A stretch of DNA of 64,000 nt. Source: Tetrahymena thermophila SB210 (taxonomy: Eukaryota > Ciliophora > Oligohymenophorea > Hymenostomatida > Tetrahymenidae). The notes beneath the pieces are model-generated. The model was not told the origin of the DNA. It made no database searches and worked only from the letters and a program-made list of their open reading frames with translations. The DNA lies in the NCBI RefSeq assembly GCF_000189635.1, contig NW_002476365.1:1-64000 (forward strand), in the 5' to 3' direction. Position numbers and translations under genes: made by a program. Numbering within the stretch: position 1 is the stretch's first letter; each line of letters starts with the position of its first letter. This document shows positions 48,301 to 61,501 of the stretch, piece after piece.

Positions 48301-51300
48301 GGATTTTTGCTGATTAACTTAGAAGGAGAAATTTTAAACATTAATCCTTAATGTATCAGTATTTTACAAATAGATTAGAAAAGGCTTGGTAAAAGATAGG
48401 CAAACATGAATAACGCTGTTGAAGGATTCATAGATAATATAGACACTTTTAAAGTAAAAAATGGAGCTCCTACGAAAATGAAAGAATTTGGCAAAAATGC
48501 ATTGGAATTTGATGCTATAATTTAAGTAAACAAAATTTATAATTATAACTATATTTATCTAACTTTATTAAATAAAAGGTATAAGAAGTTCAGTTAAAAA
48601 TAGGACATGTAGGATACATAGTTTAGATAGAGAGAGTTAATTCAAATCAACAATTTAATAAAAACAGCCTTCTGTAAACTAAAAGAGATATAAAATCTTA
48701 AATACCTTATCATATAGAATTTAAGATTGATCCTACCTTAAAAATATATTATGGTGAATTTTAACATGGAATGTAATCACAAATAAAAGATAATATTGAA
48801 GAAAGGAGTATTATCTTTAATTCTCACTTGGCAGCAGAGAGTTATAGAACTGATAACATGAGTGCTATTGCTGATTAACTTTCAAAAACCTTTAATAAAG
48901 CGATTTAAGACACCAATAATTATGTTCACACAACTGAACGTGTAAACGAGAATAATTAAGAAATAAAAGAGGAACAAGCCAAAGATTATGCAAAAGGTAT
49001 CAGATGTGTTAGGTTAATTGGAACTAAAATGGTAGACATTGAAGATTTAAAAATGTAAGAGGAGGAGTAAGAAGAAGAGCTCAAGGAAGAAAATGAATAT
49101 GTTTAGAGTGCCGTTTAGTGTAAAAATTAATTATTCTTTTAACTTTTAAAGAAAGAAGTGCTTTAAAAAATTAAATTTTACTTTTATTAAATTGTAGAAA
49201 AATGATTAAATTTTATTAAATTAATTGTTTTCATGAAAGAAAATTTTTTCAAAAAAGTGATATTTACATTTTTCTTAACAAAACAGTTCTAGTTTATCTT
49301 TTAATCGAGTAAATTTTTATTTAAAAAAATCAAAGAAATCCACACAAAAAAATTGAAATAACTTTTTAAAGATTATTTTTATTTCTTTTATAATAAAAAT
49401 TTTTTTCATTTATGATTTTTCAAAAAATGATACAAATATTATGATTATTTAAATAGAAAAGGATGAAAATGATAATGATGATGATAGAAGCAACATTGGC
49501 AGCATCTTTAAAAAAAGAGATAGATTTATAAAATTTATAAATGATACTCAATTTTTAAAGTCTTAAGGATTGAAGCTGATGCAGTACTACTCAATAATTT
49601 TTATTTTAATTGCTTCAGGTCTATGCTTGTTTACTTTTTTCATAGTTTCAAATGAACTACAAGAGGCTAAGTAGCGTTACTAGTTTCTTGCTTAATCAAA
49701 CTAACTCACAGCTGATGGGCAAATCATTCTTTCTAAAATATAATAACTCTATTTTCTTAATATGGTAAATATTTTGTTATGGAATTAAAATTAATTTTTA
49801 CAATATTTAAATAAATATAGAATATTATAAATCCAACTGATAGCAACGCTTATTAACAGTAATAGAAATAAGACATTGAAACATACTAAAATGACCTTTA
49901 GTAACTCTAAATTTCTTTAGAAAGTAATACTCTTGATATGCTTGCAGGTCATAGCGATCTTTTAAATAATCCTGCTGTTAGATTAAAGAATCTTTTAGCA
50001 GGATAAGTTTCTTATACGTATCATACAATCAGTGACGCAACTAGACAAATAATATCAGCATCGAATTTTGTTTAAAACATGGTATATTTTAATGAATTTT
50101 AATGGAAATTTTTTAGATTTTGTGAGAAAATAATTTAAATTTACTTTTTAATTAAAATCAAAATATCAGACTTTAAGCTAATTCGTATTTACACAGAGCC
50201 AATTTTACTTTTTAGAGAGCAACTTGCTGAATGATTACAACATTCAATTAAATAATGTCACTAATTATTATGTGTTAGAGCTTTAAAATTGGGTTAATTA
50301 AAAAGAAGTAATAATCTATATTTAATTAGTTGTGATCGGGCTGTTTACATTAGTTTCAATAGTTTTGATTTTCCCATTTTATAACATGATGATTTTATCC
50401 TAAAAATAAGTGCTTCAAGTATTTCTTGATATCCCTCTTTCTAAGGTCAAAAAGCTATACATTCAATGTGAAACTTTTTTGACTTAGCTATAATCTGGCA
50501 ATGATGACGAATTACAAACAGAAATTTCAGATTAAGTAATACAAAATAATATAAAAATTTTCAAGAAAAATTAGCACAAATAAAAATAATTTTGATTTTT
50601 TTAATTTATTTATTTTGAAGTTGAAGTTGTGATTGAAATACATACTTAAAATGAAAAATAATTATTTAAAAAAATCTAAAATAAGAAGAATATTATAAAA
50701 TTAATTAAAATTAGGTCGATGTTGACGATGACCACTAACTTTTACTTAATAGGAAGGGAAACAAAGTAAGATATATCTTAATTTTACTTTACATTTTATA
50801 TTTATTTAATTCTTTAAATAATATATTTGTAACTTGAAAATAGCCCAGAAAGATAAAAATAAATTTAAGAAATCAAAAGAGCGCATTTGTACCATTATTA
50901 GTAACTTTAACAGGGTTATGGGGTTACTACATCTTAGTATATTTTTTAACAGTGTCATTTTCTGATAACCTTTCTTAGTTCATTCAAGAATTTAATTCAA
51001 CATCTAATTTAGAAAATTTCTTTGGTTTTTCTACAAATAATTTAAAATAATTGCTTATAGATTACACTTTTCCAATTAGAAATATAGATTCAGCTTAATA
51101 AGTCATGTTAAATATCAACGAGATGTATAACATAAATAGCATCATACAATAAGAGCACTCCAAGAATTTGTAAAGTCATGATTCATCTTATAACTCTGAT
51201 TATGCTTCAATTTATATGAGTGATTGCTGTAACATTCTGACAAATTTAAAACAAGTTTCAGTTGAAGTAATTAACTTTTTTTTTGATAATAAAAATTTAT

Positions 51301-52126
51301 AAACTAAATTAAAACCAACATACTAGAAATTAGAAGCAAATTTAGAATTTTAAATTTCAAAGGACGAATGAAAAAATTTAATTTACATTTACAAAATGAA
51401 GTTTTCTACAAATTTTTTTGAAGTATTCTATCAATATAGAATATTATTTAACGTTACAAAAATTATTTAGATTAATACAGTAAACTAAAAAGCAATTATC
51501 AAATTAATTTACAGATATTTTATTAAATCTAATATTTTTTTAAATATATAGGATTGCTAAGATTTTTTATATGGAAGTGTAACTTAAGGTATGGCAGTTG
51601 TGATTCCCAGATATATTGAAATATACAGGGATATCAAATCATAGTATGATAAAATTATATAAGGGTATTCAGGATAGGAACAAAGAAATAGGCTTAACTA
51701 ATTAATTAACTCAACTGATGTGAATCAAATATTCACCATACAAGATACTTACATCAAAAATTTATTTAGGTAAAAACATCAATTCCAATATATTTTTTGT
51801 TTCATCCTTTTGTATTAATTAATTTAAAAAACTATCAAAATTTTTCTATGAAAAGGTATTTATGTTAGAGCTTTATATCAAGTATTTCTAAATAAAACGA
51901 TGACTAGTTAAATCTTAGAATTACTCTTTTGATAATAAGTGTTGGAACCTTAGCTTTTATATATTTATTTATTTGGACTCCTATTCTTAGCAACTTAAAT
52001 AAAAATATAGAAAAAGTTAGGTCAATGATACTAATGATACCTCTTGATATCTGTGAAGGTGTTAAATCTATAAGAAATCTGCTTTCAAAGTATATGAATA
52101 GCATAGTTGAAGAAAAATCAAATTGA
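45384..52126 (+). CDS. tmcB-like polytopic membrane protein with PAS region
   Basis: Fourteen exons: 45384-45636, 45795-46744, 46898-47422, 47478-47657, 47710-47807, 48069-48525, 48579-49119, 49457-49764, 49821-50081, 50170-50535, 50715-50765, 50844-51266, 51552-51769 and 51856-52126, giving 1,633 residues. The N-terminal third has about 8-9 membrane helices, then LPYITKLLSFYY...ILLEGFLDYHSWLCNKEEC. Next is a helical repeat region typical of the family (MIRLILAIKGMYYYALQRFPNN...LRIMYSLFLLDKML). A PAS domain follows at ~637-820 (FGIITNANLAASGALGYHKVEVINRNINAIMP, then GFLLINLEGEILNINPQC). The C-terminal third has four more helices around two extracellular loops (DCQDFLYGSVTQGMAVVI) and ends NIEKVRSMILMIPLDICEGV. 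This matches the tiny-macrocysts-B-like proteins abundant in ciliates. The biochemical role is unknown, and sensor or channel roles are speculation. Intron 5 carries a MITE-like element. The intron at 51267-51551 is the least certain. Confidence 0.85.
47896..48029. mobile_element. 134-bp MITE-like element inside a tmcB-like intron
   Basis: AGTACTGTACGTTCTCATTA at 47896 onward and the reverse complement of 48008-48029 (AGTACTGTAAATTCTCGTTA) match at ~19 of 22 positions. The element lies wholly inside the 261-bp intron 47808-48068, which is several times longer than most introns of this gene. Its length equals that of the element at 9947-10080, and the end sequences are related (TACTGTAAA.TCTCGTTAAT against TACCGTAAAACCTCGTTAAT). 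There is no coding capacity. Confidence 0.65.
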
Positions 52127-53776
52127 AAATTGTATTTTTTTAAATAAGTATTTTTAAAATCAGAAAAATATGAAAGAACAATCACAATTTAATTAGTATT
52201 TTTGTTTTTTTATTTTAATTCAGTTTTACTTCAATTAAATTAAAAATAAGTATGATTTTTATAAGTCTATAGAATTTTTTTTTTTTTATATAAATAAAGA
52301 TTTAGTTTTAAGTAAAAGTTTTTTATATTCAATATTAATTAATCTATTAAAAAAGATAAAAAATAAAATAGATCATTTATATAAATTGATTTATTTGATA
52401 AGAATTTCTTTCTATTTTTTCAATTATAAGATTTTCCTTATTTTAATTTGAGTTTAAAATTAAGTTTGTAAAAACACCACTTCGATATTTATTTGAGATG
52501 CACTTTTTTTAAAATTAAATTTTGTCATTTGGAAAGAAATAAAAATATGTATTTTAGAAACAGTATCATGAAAATATAAACTCTCTGAAAGGATTATAGT
52601 AAATTTCTATTAAAATTTTTAAATCAAGAAAATCTTAATTTTTTCAAACTGCATTTAAAAAGCATTTATCAATGTTTTTTGATAAGAATCTAATCAATTT
52701 GGTTTAATTACTTTGATTTTCAAGTCGAAATGAAAACAAGTTCCAAATGTAAAATAATTAAATTTAACCATGAATTTAATTTTGAAGTATGAATTAGTTT
52801 TTAGTTACACTTAATTAGCTAGAAATTCTAATTTTTATTATCACAAAAAAATTGTTTAAAAAGAATTCAATAATTTTTGTCTTGCAAGAGTTTTTTTTAA
52901 TTTAAAATCTTTTTGGTCTTTGGTAGCAATTAATATTTTTTGAAAAATATTTATTTAAACTTGCTTGTAAAAGTTAAAATAAATAATATTTTAATGTTTC
53001 TGTAGAAATAATTTCATCTATGGAAATGACAAGAGATGTTTCATATTTTTAGATTATATTAAAAATTAATTTACTCCTTTTAGTAATTAATCACAACTTC
53101 AAATTTTAGTTTAAATCTATTGCTTACACAAATAAAATATAAGCTAGAGTTTGCATTTAGCTTTTAATACAGATTAGAGAAAAATTTTTGTTTATGTTGA
53201 ATATAATTAATTAAAAGTATTTGTCTATAGAATATTTTTTAGATTGCAATGTAAATTTTAAAAAATTATTAAGTATCAAATTAAAAAACTAGTAATTCAT
53301 CCATCATATGCTTTTCTAGAAAAATATAGCCAGCGTCTAAGCTATCATGCATTTTTTAAGATGTTTTTCAAAAATAAAAAGTAATTAAAAATTAGCAATA
53401 AATAACAAACTAAAGAAACCTAATCTAAAAACAAATAAATAATTATTATATTTTTTGCTATAATTAAGTTTCAGTTATATGGAAAAATATATTAAAATTA
53501 AACACATAAAAATATATTTCGATCTGTAAAATATTTATTATAGATGAAACTTAAATTATAATTGTGGTTTGAAAGATATGCTTAAGGTTCAATATAATCT
53601 AAAATCGTAGAACTAAATATTAGTTAGTTAGTTAGTTATTATCAAATTTCTTTTATCTTAGTATTCTATTAAAATAGCAAATAAAATAGCTTGATTATGA
53701 AATTATTTATTGTCTTAATTTTCACTTGGCTCTGTTTTTATATTCTAATTATACGTAATTTTTTAGCACAATCTTA
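52127..53776. other. Gene-poor AT-rich stretch
   Basis: No protein-like frame was found on either strand. A (TTAG)n tract lies near 53619-53638. Confidence 0.55.
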
Positions 53777-54244
53777 ATGGCTAACAACAAGTATTATTTT
53801 AGATATTAGCAATATTTATCTAACTATTTAAAAAATTTGCCTTTGAAGGAGAAAAATTATTGTTACATACTACTCAGAGTTAATAGTATCTTAGAAATTT
53901 ATAACAAAATAAATTCTGAAATAGTAATTTAATATTTAAGTTTAATATATAAATGGAGGAAAATTATTTAATGGATATTGTAAAGGAATATTCGTCCATA
54001 ACTTAAAATTCATAGTAAAAGCGATCAAAAATATCATTCATCAATCTACCTTGATGAAAATGTAAGCTAACGAAAGCAAATTTACTTATTTATTTATTTT
54101 TATTAATTAATTAAGAAGGCAGCTTATAAATGCGATTAAATTTATACATTTATTAAATTAATTGCGTTTAAGTTAAAATAGAAAATTAATCAACGCCAGT
54201 TATTATTCGTTAATGTGTTAATGAATGATTTGGAATCCATCTGA
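53777..54244 (+). CDS. Weak candidate small gene, unrecognised
   Basis: An ATG-to-TGA frame of 155 residues in the ciliate code (begins MANNKYYFRYQQYLSNYL, ends NDLESI). With only one stop codon and ~80% AT, frames of this size do occur by chance, but the early part has balanced composition (KNLPLKEKNYCYILLRVNSI). No domain, signal peptide or membrane segment is convincing. It could be a chance frame or part of a larger spliced gene. Confidence 0.3.
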
Positions 54245-56088
54245 TATTGATTTTTTTTTGTATTTCTGAAAGCAATCAAATTAAATGTATTTATTTACTT
54301 GTTTACAATCTCTCTTTTAATTTCTATTGGGATAAATTTATGAAGAAATAAAAAGATTGTGATAGTATTTAATTAAAATTATACTTGGAAGAATGTTACT
54401 GCTTACAATTTTAAGCTCAACAATAATTCTAATCAATTTTAGTAAATTTATCCCTTAATCATAGGTATATTAAATTTTATATTTATCCTTGTTCTATTAA
54501 TATCCAGTTCAATTCAAGAATGTGTTACCTTTAAATTATTTATTGCTTCATTAGATACCTGATTTTAAACTTTCATAGAAATTAGCTTAATTTACAAAAA
54601 TTTATTTTTCTTGAACGATCTTTTTTAAATAAATGATGCAATTAGAATAATATTATCTTACTATTCGCATTTATGAATTAAACAAACAAGCAAAATTTAT
54701 CAAAATTATAAAATTTAATTCTAATTCCTTGTTAAATAATAGTTTTCTCTCAAATATACAAAAATAAAAATGATTACAAAAAAATGATTGATATTTATTT
54801 TTAAATTGATTATGGAATGCATCTAATCAGAAAATAAGAGAGAATGCATAAGAAATTTGTAAATGATAAATAGTCGGCGAGGGAGGAAGTAATTAAAAGA
54901 AAGGAGAAATTTATAATATTTAGACTGATGAAGTTTTGATTAATAAAAAGAGGGGGATTGTTGTTGTTATTCAAAAACAGATTTGAATAGAAATATTTAA
55001 AATCAATCAGTTTTCAAAAATCTTTTACATTTGAAATGAACCAATCAATCAATTAATGAATACATGTTATGTCATAAATTTTACTTCTTAAGTCTATATG
55101 AAGCAACTACAATCTAATGAAATAAACTATGAGTAAATTAGTAAAGCAAAAGCGAAGAATTACATATATGTAAGTTTCGACTTATTCATTAAAAAAAGCT
55201 ATCACTATGCATATCTATATGCTCAAATATAGGTCTAGCTAATGTTTATATAAATTAGCAGATTAAAGCTATGAATATTATTGATAAGAATGATATAAAT
55301 TCTTCTTTCAATTTAAATTGTTTGGCCTTTATTATTTAACTTATTATTTATTAAATGATTGATATATATTACATAATTGAAATTATTTGCACATATTAGC
55401 ATTATTAACAATTCTTATTAAATAAATATCATTCAATCAGGTAGATTGAAATGTTAATTAACAAGCTGTATTAATCTTAATTTATTATTATTATTATTAT
55501 TATACTAACTTGAATTTATCTATTAATTAAATTATTTATTTTTGTTTGTTTGATTGCTTCCTTATTTTTTTTGTTTGTTTGTATGGTACAAAACTTTGAA
55601 AAAAGCAATTTATAAATAATATAAAAAAAATCAAAACAATTAATTTGTAAAAAAAAAAAAAGAAAAAAGATAAGAAATATAGTAAAAAAAGCTATTGAAT
55701 TTACTTAATTCTATCAATTATATTCATTATTGATATACTCAACATATTCACTTAATAGTAGCTATTAAATAATCAATAAGAAAAAAAATAACTAAATATC
55801 AAATAGATTAGATACATATTAAATATATCAAATCATTGGTTAAAAAACATACATATTTTATATAGGCACAGAACATTTTAAAACACTCTTCGTAAACAAC
55901 CATACTATCGCAAAACTTTCAGTATTTTATTAAAATTGGCTTCAGTTTCTCTAAGAAGTATTGATTATTTCAACCATCTTCCCTTAACTAAGAAGGAGAA
56001 GTCTATTAAAAAGCGTAGCAAAAAGATATAATAAAAATCATCATTTTATTAGATATAAACAAAAAATATAATCAATTAAATTACAACA
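54245..56088. other. Gene-poor AT-rich stretch
   Basis: AT-rich DNA with an ATT run at about 55484-55504. A short frame beginning near 55098 (MKQLQSNEINYEQISKAKAK) ends at a GTAAGT and could be a first exon, but no continuation was found. Confidence 0.45.
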
Positions 56089-56337
56089 ATGGAGGTCAGA
56101 GGCAGAGCTGGCACCTTGTGCATGACTTAATATGAACGTGAATAATTTTTAATTACTTCTGAGCTAGAAGGATTAGCAATTGCTGATGAGTCGCAAAATG
56201 GCGGCGACACTATCGATCAGATGCCTTAAATCCTTTAAAATGAACTAAGAAATTCCAGTAAATAGTAAAGCTTATAATGCAGTAAAATGATCAACTCAGG
56301 CACTGCAGATTCTAGCTAGCAATCAAACTAAAATTGA
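56089..56337 (+). CDS. Small hypothetical protein
   Basis: An 82-residue frame, ATG 56089 to TGA 56335-56337, with clearly higher GC and more balanced amino acids than its surroundings (MEVRGRAGTLCMTQYEREQF, then SELEGLAIADESQNGGDT). The ATG follows an A-rich leader typical of ciliate starts. The C-terminal half is Ser/Gln/Asn rich and probably disordered. No family was recognised. It sits alone in a long gene-poor region. It might continue by splicing, but no downstream exon is evident. Confidence 0.5.
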
Positions 56338-58961
56338 TTCCTTAACAAATGACTTAGTAATATAGCTATTTAACAAAATTCTAGACTAATAACTAACTAA
56401 CTAGAACAATTAAAAATTTTCATTCATATTTTTAAGCAAATACTAACTAAAAACCATTCAAACTTAAATATCAAATTAACTCTTTCATCATCGCGCTATT
56501 AAATATTTTGTAAAATAAAACTATTTTAAACATCCACATCCACATCCAAATACTTAAAAATTTATTCATGAAATTCATAACCAAATTTTGATGAATTCTA
56601 TTTATTTACTCTAAGTAAAATGAAAATAGACTAAACAAGCAGATTAATAGATCTGAATTATTCAAGCATCTGTTTTTAATACATGCTAGCTGTCAAATAT
56701 AAATTAAAAAAGTTAAAAAAAAAACCAATCAATCAAAAGATTCTTTGAAAGTCTAAAAACTGAATCAAATACATAAACTATAAATCTATAAGTTCTAAAT
56801 AATCAAAAATCTTCAATCTAAAATTATTTATAATTACCATTTCCTAAAAACTAACAAGTATCTACACTTCGTATGGGCAGTAAATCAATCAGACTTTATG
56901 TTCCAGCACATAAATTTACAAATTACTAATTACTGTCCTATTAAAATAATTAATTACTTATTTTTTTAAATTTTTGATTCTTGGTTATAGTTGTCCTTCC
57001 CTCGAAGTGCATACATATCTGACTGACTGATTAATAGAATAGAGTCTTTTTTTCCTGGTTATTTCCACTTTACAAGTAGCTAAAACAGATATTAATTATT
57101 TATATATATCACAAACAATCTGCTATGGTCGTTATTGCTGTTACAGACTATTTATACGTAGTCATATATTATTTATCTCATCTAATTAAAATTTAATAAA
57201 TATATATAAATATAAAATATATTAACTTATTGTATATATAGCTTATTTATCTCAACTTGTTTTTTAATCCCTCATTTTAAAAATTTATCTTGCTTATAAA
57301 CCTAAAAAATTTTTAAAATTAGCCTAAAATATTTTAAGATGTTTAGTTTAATACAGCTTATTCCCTGGTATTGCAATCATGCTATTTTAAATTAAGTGAA
57401 CTTCAAGAGTTTATATTCTTTTAAAACTTAAGTAGATAGATTGATAGATAGTTGCTGAATGAATATTCTTCGTTTTTTGGTTAAGTGGTTTATTAAATTG
57501 AAGGAATAATATTCATTATATAAACTAGTTTACACTTTAATGCTCTGCAAAAACTATAATTAAAGATACACAAAAAAGATAAAGTTCTATTTAAAGCACT
57601 ATGACTTCTACTATAACATATTCAATAAATAGTAAGTTAACTAAAATTAAACAAATAAAAAATATTTTTCAATATCAATCAATAAAAGAGTGAATACTTG
57701 TTCATTAATTTTCCAAAAAACTCCTTAAATACATTAAATTAAAATTAAATGTATTAGTTTTCTTCTAGCAAAACAATCCATGAAAAAAAATTTCTAATTT
57801 GAATTAAAAATCTCTCTATATTATCTCAGCTTATAAATTTAATTGCTTTATTTTTTAGTTTTTTGTGTTTTTTTTTAAATATATGGTAGTCAGTCTCTCA
57901 CATACATCAATCAATAAATTTTACTGTCTTGTTTTTCATAATTTATAATACATACATGTAATGCTATTTTTTTAATTATATTCGGATTTTAATCAAAATA
58001 ATTACATTCCTTTCTCAATCCAATCCAATCATTTAATTTCTTTTATATAAGCATTAACAAAATAAATTGAGGATAATTCTTCTAAGCTAGCAGAATTTTT
58101 CCATTAAAGTTCCTTAAAAGGTTTTAAATCTACTCATTTTCCTATGAAATTCGGAATAAGAAAAATTTATTAATTAACAATATTTTTAAAAAAAATATAT
58201 TTTCTCTGCGTAGATGTACTTGAAATTTAAAATGTCTCTTACCAAATGAATAAAAAATAAATAATTCATTCAGAAAAGTAAAAATATCTGTAAAATTAGC
58301 AATCGGTATGGTATTAGGGGTGCCTAATAACTAAAGTTTTTTTTTTTCCAGTTTTAATTAACTTAACTATTACTTTACAAGGTATAAATAGAAAGTTAAT
58401 TAAATCATCTATCCCTTTTCTTTTATCTTTACATTGTAATAAATTAAGAATTTATTTAATTTGCAAAAATTCTTCACCAATAATGAATTATAAATTGATC
58501 ATTAGAATGATGCCAAAATGATGCAATCCAAATGATGTCATATGTGAGTTAATTCTTTTAAATACTTCCTTCCAAAAATAAAATAAACTATTTACAAATA
58601 AATATGCATTGATTTTTCCAATAAAATATGTACAAAATAAAAATTTGTCAAAATAAATCTACTTAATTTACTGAATCATTAAAAGTATTGAAATTGGTTC
58701 ATTATAAAAAACATAAATCAGGTAATTGAATGGATCAAGTGAACCTAAAAAATGCATAATATAGAAACCTTTTTATGAAGTACTATAGAGTTAAATATTC
58801 GCCATTTAAATCTCCTAATTGTCAGAACATCACAGAATATTATTACAGTAAATTTATTAAATTTAATTGGAGCAGGACTGTTAGAAACTTAGTTCTATTG
58901 ATATATTTATTTAAGATCAATTAAATTTGTTAAAATTCTAGATTTATTTTAATTATTTAAT
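56338..58961. other. Gene-poor AT-rich stretch
   Basis: 2.6 kb without a convincing frame on either strand. It has short GATA and AAAT microsatellite patches only. Confidence 0.5.
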
Positions 58962-59423
58962 TCAATTTAGAGTATTCTCAAAAGTTGTAAGTGCGCTATA
59001 AACCATGCTAACAATATATATTATTTGCTCTTTGAATGGTATTATTGAACTTATACAGCAATTTTAAATAAAATCTAATTCTTTTTATATGTATGTGAGC
59101 ATCTCTCTATCCTCACAAAGAAACTTTTAAATATCCTGTTCTATAAGCACTAGTAGCTCTCTTATTTTACGGTTAAGAATGGTATCTTTCTCTATGCTAT
59201 AAATATAATTCTTATTTTATTAGCCAGCAAGGAACTCTTAGTCGGATATGAGCTTTTAGTTAACTTACTCTAAAAACAAAAATATTTATACAACATCATT
59301 GATTACACTTTTATTTGTTATATGAAGAGAAACAAATTCTAGAAAATCACACAATTAATCAGTAGTTTTAGCCTTCATCCAGCTTTCTTTTTACCCCTCA
59401 GCAAATTTATAGCTTTCTTCCAT
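58962..59423 (-). CDS. Small helical protein, unrecognised
   Basis: A single minus-strand frame of 153 residues (MEESYKFAEGQKESWMKAKT...; ends FENTLN, TGA 58962-58964). Its composition is clearly coding, with Trp, Cys and Asp and regular heptad-like spacing (VINDVVQIFLFLEQVNQKL, KIRELLVLIEQDIQKFL, MLTYIQKELDFIQNCC), so an all-helical or coiled-coil fold is likely. There is no signal peptide or membrane segment. I do not recognise the family. The start is the first ATG of the open frame; an upstream exon cannot be excluded. Confidence 0.65.
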
Positions 59424-59999
59424 ATTTTGTTAATTCAAAAGTTTTTTATTTGAAAATTTTAAATAATTATAATAATTTTTTAATATATTTACAAATTATC
59501 TTTAGTAAAAAGTAAATTAACTCTGAATGAATTTCAGTGTATTCAACAATTATTATTTTATTTAATTTTTTATGTTCAAACAATTTAGCTCACTTTAAAT
59601 TCCTAATTTAATAATTTTACAGCAATTCAAAGCAAAAAATAAAAAAACATCTAAATCAATTAAAAAATATTTTAATTTTAGAAATGAATTAATAAAAATA
59701 TTTAAAAAATAATTTATATGATTTTATTAGTTAATTGTTACCGTTTATTACTAAAATAGCTTTTGAATGCAAATTCTTATCTAATTTGTTAGTAAAAACG
59801 AATTTTTTGTTAAAAAAGATTGAAAAAAAAGATTATTAAAAAGGGCCATTTTAAGATTATTAAAGTATTAATAGAACTTCAATAAAAATTTACTACAGAA
59901 AGGCTTAAAGTTAAATTATAAAGCAAGCTATTAAGAAATAAAGCCTTCACTATTTATTGATCAGACTTTATTTTTATTTTAATGTGGGATGATTAATTG
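59424..59999. other. Intergenic between divergent genes
   Basis: AT-rich 576 bp. No element was recognised. Confidence 0.55.
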
Positions 60000-60924
60000 A
60001 TGGATGAAGAAGAGCTAGAGTTGCTCTCATTTTGCTATTTTTTTTTAGGCGTTCTTTTGCCAGGATTTTGGGGATACTTATTTATAGAATATTCACTTGA
60101 CCCTTTGCGTTATAATGGTCAGTAGGAAAATTGCCAAATATTAGTAAATTGGGGACTAGTAGCGGGAACTGTCTTCCTTATTCATGCATGTTTTTACATG
60201 ATTATGAGTACTTTAGCTTGTCTTGGAGCCAGAAATTCCTGGTATACTAAATTTATTAAAGTTGCTACTTTTGAAGATAATTATTGGAGATCATTTGTGC
60301 TAACTTTCTCCCTTCTAGGTATATTTGGTATGCTAGGAGTTCTTAATAAGTAATTTGAGGATTAGTTCCTTCTTTGCGGAGATTTATATAAATTAGTAAA
60401 CACATTTTTCATTTAAGTTTAAAATTAAACAATTCAACTTCATAGTTATCATTACTACTTATTTATTGATACAAATTATGCAAATACTAACTTAGTATAA
60501 AAAGATATTAGAAAAACGCATTTAATTAAAACCATATTATTTTTTTGTAATATTTCTAAAAAAATTTTATTTTAAATTATAGTCAGAGATGTTTTATTAT
60601 GTATTCTTTTCCATAGTGGCATCTTTTGCTATTATAGCTTGCTTAATTTAATGCTCATATGAAAATAATATGTTTGAAGAAGAAGATGAGTAAGAAGTTT
60701 TAAATGCTCGTAGAGCATAGAGAAGACGTCGTCGTCAATAATAAAATAATAGAAATAATAGAAATATACTTCCACCAAATATGGCACCATAAAATCAAAT
60801 TTAATATTAAAATTAAGAAGAAGAGGAAGATGAGTATCAATATAACCCTTAGGATTTTGATAGTGACTAAGAATAACATTAAGCTTAAGTACGTTAAGAT
60901 GAAGATCATGAAAATCTATTATGA
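60000..60924 (+). CDS. Four-helix membrane protein, unrecognised
   Basis: Two exons. My preferred model is 60000-60494 and 60583-60924 (88-bp phase-0 intron), giving 278 residues. An earlier in-phase donor at 60396 would give 245. I prefer the longer exon because 60396-60494 reads as protein (VNTFFIQVQNQTIQLHSYHY) and fits an extracellular loop with an N-glycosylation site. Membrane segments: ~6-30 (FCYFFLGVLLPGFWGYLF), ~50-75 (WGLVAGTVFLIHACFYMIMS), ~105-122 (FVLTFSLLGIFGMLGVL) and the start of exon 2 (MFYYVFFSIVASFAIIACLI). The C-terminal ~90 residues are cytoplasmic, with an acidic patch, RRAQRRRRQQ and a Gln/Glu-rich tail. It is tetraspan-like, but without tetraspanin CCG motifs. Family and function are unknown. 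Confidence 0.75.
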
Positions 60925-61501
60925 AACAATTTTAGAATTAACTTGTAAATATGAAATATATTTTCATAGCATATAAATTAAGAATTTTACAGAAAAGTTT
61001 AAATTAAAATGTTTAAAAATAAGTAAGATTACATTTTTAACTAAATAAACAAACAAACAAAAAATCAAAGATAATCAGTATTATGGACAATATAATTATA
61101 TTCTGAAATAAATAATTAATTATTTATTGCCTAATTATATCAATTTATAAATTAATATACTTTATCTTGATATGAAAATAATAGTTCAAGTTTAAATATT
61201 TTAAATTAAATTACAAATATTTTTATTCATTTTTATTATTTTATATCAATATAAATTAATATAAATTAGAAGAATTTTAATATAGAATAGCAGCATTTAT
61301 GTTAATTTTATTATTATTTAACAATTTTTTATTGATATAATTATTTTATTTTATCAAATTATTTTAATTCTTATTTGTAATATTTTTATATTTAGTGGAA
61401 TTAATTACTTTAATCAATTAGACAAATAAATATAAAGTAGAAACAATTAAATTTTTTCTAAATTAAGATCCTTCAAACATTAAATTTTATTTCTAAGCGA
61501 T
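60925..61501. other. Intergenic
   Basis: AT-rich 577 bp between two plus-strand genes. Nothing was recognised. Confidence 0.55.

Noticed and set aside
49120-49456. Separate gene end at the TGA near 49205
   Set aside because: Reading through to this TGA would end the tmcB-like protein before its conserved C-terminal membrane block. A phase-1 GT-AG intron joins the acidic linker smoothly to the next exon.
51904-52185. Minus-strand frame over the last tmcB-like exon
   Set aside because: It is antisense to a conserved C-terminal membrane segment; the plus-strand reading matches the family.
60700-60976. Overlapping plus and minus frames in the acidic tail of the four-helix membrane gene
   Set aside because: Both are shadows of the Glu/Gln/Arg-rich C-terminal exon, which reads in phase with the membrane segments.
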